Of a stretch of 64,000 nucleotides of DNA, positions 12,692-24,145 are shown piece after piece; within the stretch, counting starts at the first letter, position 1; every line of letters starts with the position of its first letter. The stretch is taken from assembly GCA_051453625.1 (NCBI GenBank), contig JBOZIK010000001.1, positions 10,313,774 through 10,377,773 of the forward strand, written 5' to 3'. The position numbers and the translations under genes are program-made. Source of the DNA: Welwitschia mirabilis. Its lineage: Eukaryota > Gnetophyta > Gnetopsida > Welwitschiales. The notes below the pieces were generated by a model that had not been told where the DNA came from, ran no database searches, and saw nothing but the letters and a program-made list of their open reading frames with translations.

Positions 12692-12710
12692 ATCCATAGC
12701 AATAGCATTA
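12692..12710 (-). other. Decayed primer-binding site, tRNA-Asp type
   Basis: The minus strand reads TAATGCTATTGCTATGGAT, starting 10 bp after the end of the right-hand LTR. Compared with the primer site common in Tat/Athila-type gypsy elements (TGGCGCCGTTGCCGGGGAT), 11 of 19 positions match and 7 of the 8 differences are G-to-A or C-to-T. That pattern is expected from decay of methylated cytosines. It supports minus-strand orientation of the element. Confidence 0.4.
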
Positions 12711-12720
12711 AAAAATTATT

Positions 12721-14043
12721 TGAGGTCAAGCATTTACACATAAAAACTAAGTCCTTTTTTGTAAGAAGGTCCTAGAGTCATTTGATTTTTAGGGGTAATT
12801 CCTAATATGCTATAATAAAGCAAGAACAAAACTAAATGCAAAGAATAAATTCAAAGAAAAAGAAAGTAAAAACTAGAAGAAATTTTTATAAATGATTAGG
12901 GATTGAAGCTAGGAATGAGCATAGCTCTAAAAATCTAGCATGAACAAAATAGTGATGGCAAGAGTTCCTATAATAAAAATAGACTTTCTCTATTATAAAA
13001 TTAAAACTATTAAACTTTGTTACAGCTCTATCATAGCGACATAATATCATTCACTAAATGAGTATTGGTGAAGCCCTCAAGCCATTTTAGCTCTAATAGC
13101 ATCTCCTTAAAAGCATGAAAAGTAGGATGCAATTCCCAAAGACCTTCAAATATTAGTATAAACTATGGATTAAGATGTAAACATGAAGAAATAACTAAGA
13201 AATAATACAAATCTCAAATATTTTAGTCCAATGAGAAGCAAAATAAGTATGTAAAACAACCACCCTTACTATCAAAAAGATTGCATCAAAGATTACTATT
13301 ATTTCTAGAATTATGAAAAGCATTAAAAGTATGTTGCAAGACATACTTAAAATAAAAAGATAAAATCTAAGAATAATAGAATTTTATTAGATAAAATAGA
13401 GCAAAGATATAATAGAAAATAAAAAACATCAAGCTGCAACTGAAATGTCATGCTAACCTTAAGGGCTAGTTCATCCTAAGAGAAAGATTTATAAGTGAGA
13501 CATAGAAAGCATTAGTCTTAGCATGAAGCACAAGGTAGTTGGTTCTTTCCCAAACATCCAAGATGTTACAAAGTGGGGTGCTTAAGATTCTTCATCTTCT
13601 AGTATTTGGTGAGATGGTTGGGATACTGTCTCATGGAATTTGATATCATGTACTAGGAAAACAATGGATTGTTATGATGAGTCCAACATGTGGTATTTAA
13701 AATAGGATTCCTTCACCAACTAATGCTAGTGCCATATGTTACCAATGCTCCATTATTTTATGTAAGAATGTCATTTTACAGATGAAGGTAACAAGTGATT
13801 TTAATGTAGTAACTGATTGGGCCTGCAATTAAGAATAGATAATTTCTCCATGATGAAATTAGAATATAAGTCATTATTCTAAAGAGACCAATACCACTAT
13901 AAAAACATCATGGGGAAATACATAAATTCACATATGACATGAACAAATATATAAAACATATTTTTATGATAAAACAGTTAAATTAGTATCTTCACTTATG
14001 CTAAATTGGTTTAATATACTTAAGATAAATGTTTATTTTTACA
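12721..14043 (-). repeat. Right-hand long terminal repeat (5' LTR on minus strand)
   Basis: Partner of 6432-7895. On the plus strand it begins TGAGGTCAAGC and ends TTTTTACA, so on the minus strand it starts TG and ends CA, as LTRs do. Confidence 0.72.
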
Positions 14044-14690
14044 TGTTAACAAGACACTCTTAATAAAATCTCCATGATCGAAGTTTTTAATTATGAAATT
14101 GAGAAAATTCTGTTTTTCCCTTAATTTACAAATTTCAATTGCATTTTCAAATATGAAGGTATTCATAATACACACTATGTATACTTTGAGTCATATTAAC
14201 ATATTAAACATTTGTATATAATGGTATGTAATATGTTATTAGTGTGATATGAAATTGAAAAAAATCTTTTAAAATCATAAAGAATGCATAAAATCATTTT
14301 TTAATCTCTTAAACAATTGAATATCCTAAGTTTTTCACTAATTTAATAGATAAAGGTTCCAGGTTCTACAAGTAGATTTGTTCATTTATAAAACATCATT
14401 CTTATATACTACCATTAGCTCATAAAATATGATAGGTTCTAGAATCATGTAAATAAAAAAAATGTTAAACCCCTTTTTTTGTTATTTCTTGCATGGTGAT
14501 TAAAGCATATTATAAATCTTAAATACATGTTGCTTATTTTGATTTTTTATCAAAGACATTAACCACCATCAAGAAATCTTTGAAAGGTTTAAGAATAGCT
14601 TTTATTGAAGAAATTAGATTGTGGACAATCTAGAAGAAAGATTTTAAAGTGTAGGATGTAAAAGATAACTTCCTTTTAAAGTAACTATAT
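14044..14690 (+). mobile_element. Second copia fragment, continuing the split terminal repeat
   Basis: Matches the first copia copy from about 2911 to 3540 (for example GCATTTTCAAATATG, ATAATGGTATGTAAT, TTATTAGTGTGATATGAA, CCATTAGCT). It starts exactly where the inserted 7.6-kb element stops, so it carries the broken terminal repeat onward into protease and GAG-pre-integrase sequence. The match fades at about 14690 and no integrase or RT follows. The arrangement is LTR, interior, LTR, partial interior: a tandem copia array sharing its middle LTR. Confidence 0.65.
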
Positions 14691-15637
14691 GCCATGCAAG
14701 ACAAATAATAGAGAAAGACTAATAAGGAATTCTTGTAGCAAGAAAACAAGTACATCAATGATCTCTAATGACAACATCAAATGAATTAACAAGCAGATAC
14801 CTAACTCATTTAAAATTATCTTAAGAAAAGAGTTGAAGATATAATCAAAAGGTCATCCATATTGATCTTATCACACTATGTAAAAGATCTCTTATCATAT
14901 CCAGGGCCATGAAAATGTTGGTCTTATGTGTGTTTTACCTTAACATGTTAGTTGTTAGATAAAAATGGTGAGATTAGTGGATTATACAGTACCTTAACGA
15001 ATTGAGTTCCTTCAATAATCTTAGTCAAGTTTACACTATTTGAGAATAAAATCAAGTAGGACAAGCTTAAAAATCCACATTCAATATTTTTTCCCTCTTA
15101 TTAACTACTCTTAATAGTATGTCTAATTCTAAAGTAATGTTGCACATGTTTAACTCTATAGAGGAAAATTTCTGTTGGGATATAATTAACATCATAGTCT
15201 TAATTAATCAATTTAAGATATAAAATCTTTAATTTGGACCTCAACATTACACTATGAAATTACTAACATGAAGATCAAGGAGTTTCAGGTGATTTTAAGA
15301 TCTCATTCTTATAAATTTATGTGATTAAGCTAAAAGCACTTATAAGCAAAATGCTTAGAATTTAACCTAGATGTTGTTAACATAAAAGCACACGAAGAGG
15401 AAAAGGGAAAAAAAGCTCAAAGAACTCATATCTAATCCTGACAAACAATGAAAATACATAGTGTTTGATAATCAACTAAACATAAGACATTCAATGTTAT
15501 TAGATAGTCATTAAAGATGAGGATAAAGCATTATTTCTCATAAGTAGCCATAGCCTAGTAAATTGGTCAATAGAGCCAGTCTTGAACATGTGCAAACAGT
15601 AAAACTCATCATGGTGCATGAGATTAAAACTATAAAC
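14691..15637. other. Unassigned AT-rich stretch
   Basis: No recognisable domain in any frame. It probably holds decayed interior of the second copia copy or another old element. Confidence 0.35.
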
Positions 15638-15970
15638 GTAATATATTTAGCCATTATATAACTTAAATAAAGTAATCACCAAATAAATAATGCAATATAC
15701 TTCATATAAGACATTGTCATCCTTGGTTTAGGTGAAAAATATCTATTAAATATAAAGAATATTAGACACTGTATAGAAGATATAGTCATCCATAGTATAA
15801 AATTAAAAGTAACTATTGAATATAGGAATTTAATACACTTCACAGGAGATACAGTCACCCATGTCGTAAATCAGTTAAGAAAGCAACTATAAGTAAAAAT
15901 GTAAATACATATCATTTAATCCATAATATGAAGTAAATTACAAATAGATATTCTAATAGAAACCATAATA
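15638..15970. repeat. Degenerate tandem repeat, ~70-bp unit
   Basis: About five diverged units can be lined up, starting near 15638, 15694, 15762, 15831 and 15904. Shared pattern: a (T/A)CACTxxATA-like start, then GATATAGTCA(T/C)CCAT, a run of A/T, (A/G)TAACTAT and an A-rich end. Units 2 to 4 are the clearest (GACATTGTCATCC, GATATAGTCATCC, GATACAGTCACCC). The frame at 15676-15858 (minus) is a product of this repeat. Confidence 0.55.
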
Positions 15971-16392
15971 TAATTAACAAAATGTAGCTAAGGCACTATA
16001 CTATTAAATAGTTTTTATAGAAGAATATCCTATGGCTTATACATTAGGAAATGTAACCTATTACGATTACCATATAAAGTTGTAGAATCAAATAGAAAAT
16101 CACATACAATTTCACATATAAGTATGTCTGAATTCTAATTATTTCTACTGAATGAAGAACTTAACAATATTATATCATGCAAGATATCACACATTTGTTT
16201 ATACTTATCTTTTATGCTTATTCGACCCTATTCTAGACGCACTTGACATGTGAATAAATCAATACAATGATGCATGCAGTTCTACTAGATATTTTGCATG
16301 ATAGAATAGTGTTAAAAAAATTTAGAACATCTACTCATATCTACTATGTGAAAAGAAGTGATATACAGAGTCAAAGAATAGGATGAGATGCA

Positions 16393-16470
16393 TACAAACT
16401 CTTTTTTTTTTTTTTTTAATGAAATTTGGAAGAATTTTCATTACTAGAAATGTTGGGAGTACAAACTCTT
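16393..16470 (-). mobile_element. Possible tiny retroposed insertion with 11-bp target duplication
   Basis: TACAAACTCTT occurs at 16393-16403 and again at 16460-16470. Between them is a 16-T run (16402-16417) and about 42 bp of other sequence. Read on the minus strand this is a short insert ending in poly(A) and flanked by a target-site duplication, the signature of a severely 5'-truncated LINE or SINE insertion. The duplication overlaps the T-run by two bases. Confidence 0.5.
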
Positions 16471-17194
16471 TACAGAAACCGTACAGAGACTCATATCGGC
16501 AGGCATTCTGGAGAGAAAATGGACTGTAGTTAAAATGTTGTGGAGATAACAGTGATGATTATCCTTACCGAATGATAAGGTTCAAGGCTGGCAAGATTTA
16601 ATCTGAAAATTTCTGATCTCTACTCTTTGAGATACCCTAGTAACCTGCAACTTATAATTTGATCCATTTTAGAGGCTAAGCACTACCTTTACTAAAGGAC
16701 AAAAATTGCTCAAAGAAGCCTGACCGGTGCTGGAATTGTTCAATGGTTATAGTAATAAGGCTTGACTGAGGCTTGACAAGAGGGAAAAAAACCAATCAAG
16801 CCTTTTCCAAAAGCTCAGAAATGCCTAGTTGAAAACACATGCTCATTTTGTGAGGAGATTCATAGGTAAGTAGGAGAGAACCAAATGATGGGCTGCTTAA
16901 TGACCTGAACACTGAAAACAAATTATTCCAAATAAGACTAGTGGGCTACTCAGTGAATGGTATACAATCGAAATTGAGATAGGGTAGGGATCTGCCTTCT
17001 TTTTGTTGTCTTGGTTGGTAGACTAACTAGGGAAGCCTTATCATGGGAAAGGGTACTGAATGGTGACCTGCAGTTTCTTGATGCAATAAAACTCTTCTGA
17101 TATTTAAACAGGGCCCAAGAGGATTGAACCATCAGTTTATGGTGAGTCTGCTTTTGGCTAGCCCCTCTTAAATGACATATTTTGTATTTTTTAG
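16471..17194. other. Less AT-rich stretch with exon-like flanks
   Basis: Its composition is more balanced than its surroundings. Near the right end, AAACAG/GGCCCAAGAGG (about 17110) and ATG/GTGAGT (17142) resemble an acceptor and a donor around a short exon, and TTTTTTAG/CTGTGG (17194) a second acceptor. The intervening intron would be only 53 bp, short for plants. The minus-strand frame at 16950-17297 has no known motif. Confidence 0.3.
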
Positions 17195-17248
17195 CTGTGG
17201 CTAAGCCTCCCTTTTTGCCAAAAATGGAGTAGTAGCTCACATCTAGGA
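17195..17248 (+). pseudogene. Exon-like fragment, copy 1 (degenerate)
   Basis: About 54 bp match 19702-19755 at roughly 87% by eye, the differences mostly C/T. In one frame it reads ASLFAKNGVVAHI followed by a stop; the other copy reads ASLFTKNGAAAHIQ at the same place. It is preceded by a T-rich acceptor-like AG. I do not recognise the protein. Confidence 0.45.
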
Positions 17249-17299
17249 TATTTAACTTATTCTTATTTCTTTTACTTAAATAGGAAAAAAAGACCAAAA

Positions 17300-19596
17300 G
17301 TACTTTGTCAAAATCAATTCTCTACCTTTGAGCCTACTACCTTTAATGGATTACAACATTTAAGTTAAATTCTATCTATATTAGCATGTGTTTTGTGCAA
17401 ATATTTAGATCAACAGGGTTTTGCCTAAGGATTTAAAGAATGCTTAAACATCAACTGCAACACCCTTAGTGATCACCAATCTAAGATGTAAAACTTACTA
17501 GATTCTCTGAAATGTAGATAAGTCATCAAAATATGATTTATCTATATTACTTCTTTAGTTCAACATAGATGTCTTCAACTCTATAGATAATTCTATCAAA
17601 TGAAGTAGNNNNNNNNNNTAATATCCTAATTTAGTATAGACATCTTGGACATTATAGGTCACTTTGGCTATGTGATGAAGTATATCTCAATATTGTAGAT
17701 GTATTTCTAATAGATGTATTTACATGGATAGATGTTTTTAGTTAAAATGTGTTTATCCTTCATGAAATCTACACTAAAAATTTTGTGTAATATGAAGTTG
17801 AGGTTTTGATTTAGATTGATCCTTTTTATAATTCAATGGTTTCTAATTTTACCTATCTACACATTAGACAAGTTACATTTAATAAGTTAAATCATCAAAA
17901 TTGGGATTTTATGAATAGCCTAAAATTAATAATTTAATTCCCATATATACAACTACATAGGAGTTATAGTTTAAAAAAGAAAAATACTCAACCATGAAAC
18001 AACAATAACTCTTATATAAATGTGATTTTAAAATTTTAAAAAAACATTAACGACTACATGCCACATATAATTTGATTTTCTTAAAAACTTCTAATCAAAG
18101 GTATAAAAGTGTAACTACTATATTGTGGTCTATATTTATGCAATTCTCATGTTCTTAAACAAATCCTCTCAACCAAAAATGTTTGCACAAAAACACATAC
18201 TCATATAAATGGAAGTCAATTCAAATGTTGTAACTCATCAAAGGCAGTAAGGCGAGAAGATAGAAAATTAATTTGAGAAAAGTATTTTTGTATTTTTCCA
18301 CTTAGGTAAATGAAAATAAATAATGATGTAATAAAATAATGAAAAATAAATACTAATGCAATGCTTATACTAAAATACAAATGAAAAACTACTCTAAGTA
18401 AAAGATCTACTTAATTACAAACCTCTATCATCAAGATCGGCCCTCATAATCTAGATTAATCAAGAAATACTGTTATCAAATTCTAATTAACATAGGCTAT
18501 AAGGCACATTAAATGAAATATAATGGAATGCAACTATTTTAGTTATGGAAATTCAATAAAAAATGAAATGTAAATACTAAAATAATAATATCAACCTTAA
18601 TAAATGTTACCCTTATGATTAGATCAATTATGAAACTATCACAAAATCATAACCAACATAAACCATAAGGGAGATACACATAATGAAAATTAAAAAAAAC
18701 TATTTTGATTAATCTCAAACTAAGCATTCACATACNNNNNNNNNNAGTATAAATATCTCAATAAAGAATACATATCTCAACACTAAGTAATATTTCTCTT
18801 TATAATAATGGATGAATCTCCTATCCTTTAATCTCTTATTACAATATTTTTAAGTGCTAAAGAAGATGAAAGTTAGAGTAAGGGAGAAGGTAATATTTAC
18901 TATAAGGAATATTTTAAAACTAAAAATCCTAATGACTTGGAGAAAATTCTAATAAATAAGAGGAACGCATGACACCATTACAAAATTAGATTTATCATTA
19001 CTTAGAAATAGGTATTATCTTGGCTATTGTTTGGATGACCATGGGGACAATTCCATATTAGAAAGNNNNNNNNNNNNNNNNNNNNNNNNNNNNNNNNNNN
19101 NNNNNNNNNNNNNNNNNNNNNNNNNNNNNNNNNNNNNNNNNNNNNNNNATGGGGATGACAAGCCTTTAAGTCCTTTTATTAAGTTAAATTAGACTTCTTA
19201 CTTGTTAGACTACTCCTTAGAATGTTAAGTATTAGAATTCACCTAAAATACCTTCAAATATACCAAAGATTATGCACTTCTCTGATCATTGCATTGACTT
19301 CCTATTATTGTAAAAAATCTATGTAAACCTATCTAAATATCCTATAAAATCACTTAAAATACCCCATAAAATACATACCATTTGGCATCCCAACATAGGC
19401 CATCACTTAGCCTTGTTAGTTCGAGATAAAGTAGGTAAATAATTATAATTATGAGTTAAATTGTTTAAGATAAAGCACTAACTAAGAAAAGGTAAATCAA
19501 GCTCAAAAATCTCATCATGTAGAAGAAAATTTCAAAATAGATAAATTGAACATGTTACCTTGGTAGAGGATGAGGCCATACTATAATCCTATGCAT
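17300..19596. other. Unassigned AT-rich stretch with three gaps
   Basis: Contains N runs at 17609-17618, 18736-18745 and 19066-19148. No coding motif was found. The blocks at about 18440-18570 and 18605-18720 share phrases (CC-TAT-AG-TAGATCAAT, ACATA(G/A)(G/A)C(T/C)ATAAGG, AACTATTTT), suggesting a diverged duplication of about 170 bp. Confidence 0.35.
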
Positions 19597-19698
19597 NNNN
19601 NNNNNNNNNNNNNNNNNNNNNNNNNNNNNNNNNNNNNNNNNNNNNNNNNNNNNNNNNNNNNNNNNNNNNNNNNNNNNNNNNNNNNNNNNNNNNNNNTC

Positions 19699-19773
19699 CA
19701 ATTGTGGATAAGCCTCCCTTTTTACCAAAAATGGAGCAGCAGCTCACATCCAGGAATACTATGATGAAGCTTC
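19699..19773 (+). pseudogene. Exon-like fragment, copy 2
   Basis: From the edge of a 100-N gap. In the frame shared with copy 1 it reads ASLFTKNGAAAHIQ, then EYYDEASDDQLAKEG, about 33 open codons, and ends at a good donor (GGGGAAG/GTATGC). An in-frame TAA lies just before ASLF in both copies. Acidic, hydrophilic sequence with a splice-like boundary suggests a captured or duplicated host exon. Function unknown. Confidence 0.45.
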
Positions 19774-19775
19774 AG

Positions 19776-20960
19776 ATGATCAACTGGCTAAAGAAGGGGA
19801 AGGTATGCTCTGTGCTTAGGTGCCTCCATGCTTGAAAACAATATAGACATCATCAGTTTTATTTCTAGCTTTAGGGGTTGGACCTCTATCAACTTTAGGA
19901 TCTTGACACTTGATCTAAGATAAATAGAAGGAATTAAATTAGTCTAATAGTGCCACTGACAACTCTGTATTCTGCTGGTTCAATTAAGTTTCATAGTGTC
20001 ATGTCTAAAATGGATTAATTTTTTGTGAGAGCAAGCAGAGCCCGAATAAAAGACAGGTTTCAGCTTCAAGCTGTATCTTCATAGAATGCTTCTTTTTTAC
20101 TTTACTTCATTTCATTTACAAGGGGGAATGTGAAATACTTCACTAAAGGTCCCTTTATGTTAGTGATATTATCTAGAAATAAAAAGGGGGAAGATATTCA
20201 TGAGCTGGCACCAGATACAATTTTTTCAAGTGTCTTTTAGTTTTTGGATCTCTGCCAGTTTGAACTGAAGAAGCAATTTGATCTCATTGGCTCTATGCTG
20301 GAATTTGAACTCTGAATGTCTGAAAGCCTTTTCATTTCACCTGGGCAACTAGCCTCTTTTATTTAGAATTTTAGAAATTTTTACTACTATGAATAATATT
20401 TCTTGGATATTAACCTATTAAAACTATAGTTTGCCTTAAGAGTACATTCAATCATCTGATAAGTCATACATGAAGAATAAGATCACTAGGATTCCAAAAA
20501 TTTTCCATTTAGATAACATGCCCTAAGCACAAATAAATAAACTATGTGAATGGGTATTATTAATGTTGCTAGAAGATGTAATACTTTCAAATACGAGTGG
20601 ATTATCAATTGAACATTATTAAAGAATATTTTATCCTTATAACCTAACAAATATTGAATGAAATGTTGTCTCTTGATCAATTACTTGGTTATACCTTATA
20701 TTAATGTTTTCACTTAAGACAACCACATATGTAAAAACATTTATTATTCCAACATGAGTTTCCAACTTTATGCCTAATAATAACAACAATAGTAGCAGTA
20801 ATAATATTTGTCTAATATCTTTGTTAAATATATTTTTACCTAAAATATCTAACATAATTAGTAGCAGTATCATTTTTTTGTGAGTTATTTAACCTAAATA
20901 GTAACTACCCTAGCTACATCATAACATTAAGAAAAGAAATAAATGGATGTCTCTATGTGC
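19776..20960. other. Unassigned stretch
   Basis: No gene supported. 19800-20340 is less AT-rich and has scattered short open pieces in the plus frames, but nothing recognisable. 20765-20810 is ATT/GTA trinucleotide-rich, which creates the poly-Leu frame at 20637-20873 (minus). Confidence 0.35.
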
Positions 20961-20970
20961 ACGTCTGTAT

Positions 20971-20993
20971 GTGTGTGTGTGTGTGTGTGTGTG
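20971..20993 (+). repeat. (GT)n microsatellite
   Basis: An uninterrupted GT run of about 11.5 units. Confidence 0.95.
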
Positions 20994-22642
20994 CATATAT
21001 AACCTCAAAGATTTAAATGAAAATGCATTTAGAGTAAAGACAATACTAAGATAAATCCTATTATGTTATAAACTACTACTAATTACCCAAGATATATGTG
21101 TACACACACATACCCCTCCTTCCCCCAACAACCACAACCACATACACACATACACACACATGCGTGCACGCGCGATAATTTGACATGGACTCCTGACATG
21201 AGTTGTAAACGATTCTTATTTATACTATTACAATCACATGTGTATAGAAAGTCATCTTACCTATCAACATAAGCAAGCCATAACACTATCCTTGGGGTTG
21301 ATCATTCTGCCTCTTCTATCAAGTTCACTCCATATCATGTTGATCCAACTTTGCACAATGTCTCATACGACCAATGCACTTAACTCATCTTATTTCAACT
21401 ATTAAGTGGAACAAAGGAAAGGATGATAGAGGTTGGGTTGATCAATCTTTCAAGGATGGAGAGAATATATTTTTTGAACATAGTTTACTCTTGTAGATTC
21501 TATACATTAGTTTCTACTCATAACAACACAATCCTATATGATTCCCAATTACTGGTGTAAAACATTATGAATGTTTCAAAATTATAAACATTTAACCATA
21601 TCACCTAATTTAAAGTAATACATCATCATTATGCTATTCATGATGACATGTTTAGTATTATGTGAGTCTATGTCTTTTTATGTTTATGTCTTCTTATGTT
21701 TACATCTTTTTGTGTTTGCATCTTTATTATGCTTATCCCCCTTTCATTTACTCACCTTGATTATTGCCATGTCTGTTCCTTTCTTTTGTGAGGAGTGTTA
21801 TCAACCTTGTGAATTTGAGCCTTTCTTGGTAATCTCTCTTGCATCCCATATACTCCTCGTTTTTTTTTTTTTTTTTATTTGTTGTTATGGCACTTGCACC
21901 TTCTTCTATTATTTATAATGTTAAGGTTCACTTTTATGAGTGAGCTTACCTGCTTTCCTACCTGTAGCGAACCCCTTTCCCCACTATGAAAGTTACACCA
22001 CCTTCTCTTACGTACCATCCCAGACCCACTCATTGAAATGTATTGCTCTTCTAGCTAGCAATTTTCCTTGTCTAAGTATCTATAGTTTTTTTTAAGAGTA
22101 TCACTAATCCAGAGTTACATAGTATTCACTGCTTTTACCCTCCTACCCCACTAGTAGTTACCATACAAAGAGGGAAAACATTAGCCAAGCACCATATCGA
22201 GCTAGCACCACATCAATAAGATACTAAGGTATTCTATGTATTAAAGTTGGCATCACCAATGTAGCCTTAATCTACCATGATTAGCTACTCAGGTTCAAGG
22301 ACAACATGATCAAATTAGCTTATGCCTCCCACATGCTATCACACATCACCACTTGGCAAAAGGGTTTAGATTAGTGGTGAAGAACGTTTGAGAATGGTGG
22401 CATGAAGAAAGAAAAAGAGTCAATGCCAATAAGGATGGTAATGATGATTATCATAGGTGGCCACTTTTCCCACCCTTCAAGATATTATATATTTATTATG
22501 ATATACATATATACATATACATATATATGTATATATATATTTTTTCTTTTTTTGTTTTTGAAAGGCTTTTTTTAAGAATCAAACTGACAACCACAAAGAC
22601 AAGGGAGCACAGTCCTATTATGAGGATGTCTCTTTAAAGAAA

Positions 22643-22645
<3 letters not shown>
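20994..22645. other. Unassigned stretch with microsatellites
   Basis: Apart from the AC-rich cluster and an (AT)/(ATAC) tract at about 22500-22540 I see nothing I can assign. The frame at 21631-21918 is Phe/Leu/Cys-rich and looks like chance. Confidence 0.4.
21099..21174 (+). repeat. AC-rich imperfect microsatellite cluster
   Basis: Imperfect CA repeats (acacacacata, catacacacatacacacaca) with a C-rich interruption, ending in an alternating GC stretch (gcgtgcacgcgcg), a purine-pyrimidine run with Z-DNA potential. Confidence 0.8.

Positions 22646-22713
<68 letters not shown>
22646..22713 (+). repeat. (AC)34 microsatellite
   Basis: Sixty-eight bases of uninterrupted AC, by far the longest perfect microsatellite in the window. 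Its purity suggests it is young or actively slipping. Confidence 0.97.
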
Positions 22714-22715
<2 letters not shown>

Positions 22716-24060
22716 TTATGTGTTCATAATGTATACATGTCTGTATATATAGATTTTCTATACATACATACATATACTAAATATACATAATTATCTATCT
22801 ATAATTACTATATTTAACCTACCTATGTATTTCATTATGATATTTTATCCATCGTTATGCCCATAATACTAAATATACCTATAGAACACATCTTTAACAT
22901 ACTTAGTCAGGTGTATTTACTATGGCTGGCATAGATATCTTTTCTAAGTTTCAATAATTCTATATTTTAACATCTCCTAAGAGAATATGAACTTGTAGCT
23001 TTTAATGTACTAGTTGCTATTCAACTAAGGATTATGTATCCCAAAAAGTCATCTTTTTTCAACCAAGAAAAAAAACACAAATAGGGTAATAACGTGACTA
23101 CTTTTTTTATTTAATTATTATTATTTTGAAGATAATGTAAAGGAATTGACATCTCTAAGACATTTTCATGAAAAGTTAAAAGTAGGCATTTAATTCATAA
23201 ACTAGAAGAAGAATAATAAGTGAGCACATTTCTTATCACGGAATTTTACTAAGTTAGGAAACTTCTTTGACTTCTCTTTGATCATCTCCTATACAGGTTT
23301 AACATTGAAATAATACATGTGTCAAAATTGTGATTCTTGCTTGGAATTTGAGCATGTTAAGTACTAGCCTCTTATGCAATGGGAGTGGTACAAGTAGGTC
23401 TAGTTGATTTTAGTGATCCCAATTGATTACAAGTCATTTAATAATGTAAGTTAAGGCATAATGAGTAAGATAATAAAAATATCTAACACATATACTTACA
23501 TTAATTATGCATACAAAAAATACCTTTAAACTTTCTAGGGCAATGATGAAAATTACTTGGTTAGGAATGATATATTTGCATATAAATCTTATTGTTCCTA
23601 TATGAATCTATCACTTACACTTGTTTCTATGCAATGTTGCTTGGAATATTTTGCTACTTAAGAAACCAGAATTCCATCAAGCAATATTAAATCACATGCT
23701 ATCACATGTTCCTTATGAAAGCTAAGATCAAGTGTAATATATTTTAACATATCATTTTTTCAATTCAGTTAATCATAATCTATATTAGTGATATAGTTCT
23801 ATGGGCATAAGGAAAATTAAACATTTTAATTCACATAGCTCAAGAATTACATTAACATCATAATCATATCATAACATTAATAGAAAGTTTATAGCTATCT
23901 CTATTAGCATTTCAAAAAACATTATAGGATTAAAACTATTTATATTAGCATTTCACAAAAACAAACTAAGATACGGCTCTCTATATTAGCGTTTTATATA
24001 AATCATAATTAAGACCCTAATAATAATATAATTAGAAACTTAAGAAGTGTGGGTTGTAAT
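22714..24060 (-). repeat. Candidate 3' LTR of the chromovirus element
   Basis: It lies directly after the polypurine tract at 24061-24074 on the minus strand. Its minus-strand start (ATTACAACCCAC) resembles the TGTAACACCC start common in this lineage. No second LTR copy was found, so the far end is unknown and the left limit given is only the edge of the microsatellite. Short repeated phrases at 23900-24000 (TATATTAGCATTTCA) look like internal LTR repeats. Confidence 0.35.
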
Positions 24061-24074
24061 ATTCTCTCCTCCTT
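24061..24074 (-). other. Polypurine tract of gypsy element
   Basis: Minus strand AAGGAGGAGAGAAT, directly between the end of integrase (EATWEL-type chromodomain end at about 24146) and the candidate LTR. It matches the usual tract-then-TGTAACA layout of chromoviruses. Confidence 0.6.
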
Positions 24075-24145
24075 AGAACATTTCCTTTAGAAATGGAATG
24101 CTACAATATATACAAGTAATTATTTCTGATTTCATTCTCTAATTC

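Larger units (their letters stand above)
6432..14043 (-). mobile_element. 7.6-kb LTR retroelement inserted in copia LTR
   Basis: Two long direct repeats (6432 to about 7895 and 12721-14043) bound a 4.8-kb interior that includes a 900-N gap. The interior is best read on the minus strand: a decayed tRNA-Asp-type primer site lies 10 bp inside the right repeat, and gag-like relics lie beyond it. Flanks show a short direct repeat (agtta at 6425-6429, tgtta at 14044-14048), consistent with a roughly 5-bp target duplication. No RT or integrase is visible; it could lie in the gap or never have been present. The primer-site type suggests Ty3/gypsy, Tat/Athila-like. An alternative is a non-autonomous (LARD) derivative. 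Confidence 0.6.

Noticed and set aside
21631-21918. Cys/Phe/Leu-rich frame resembling a small membrane protein
   Set aside because: Arises from T-rich repeats (ttcttatgtttatgtc); no family resemblance, promoter or splice context.
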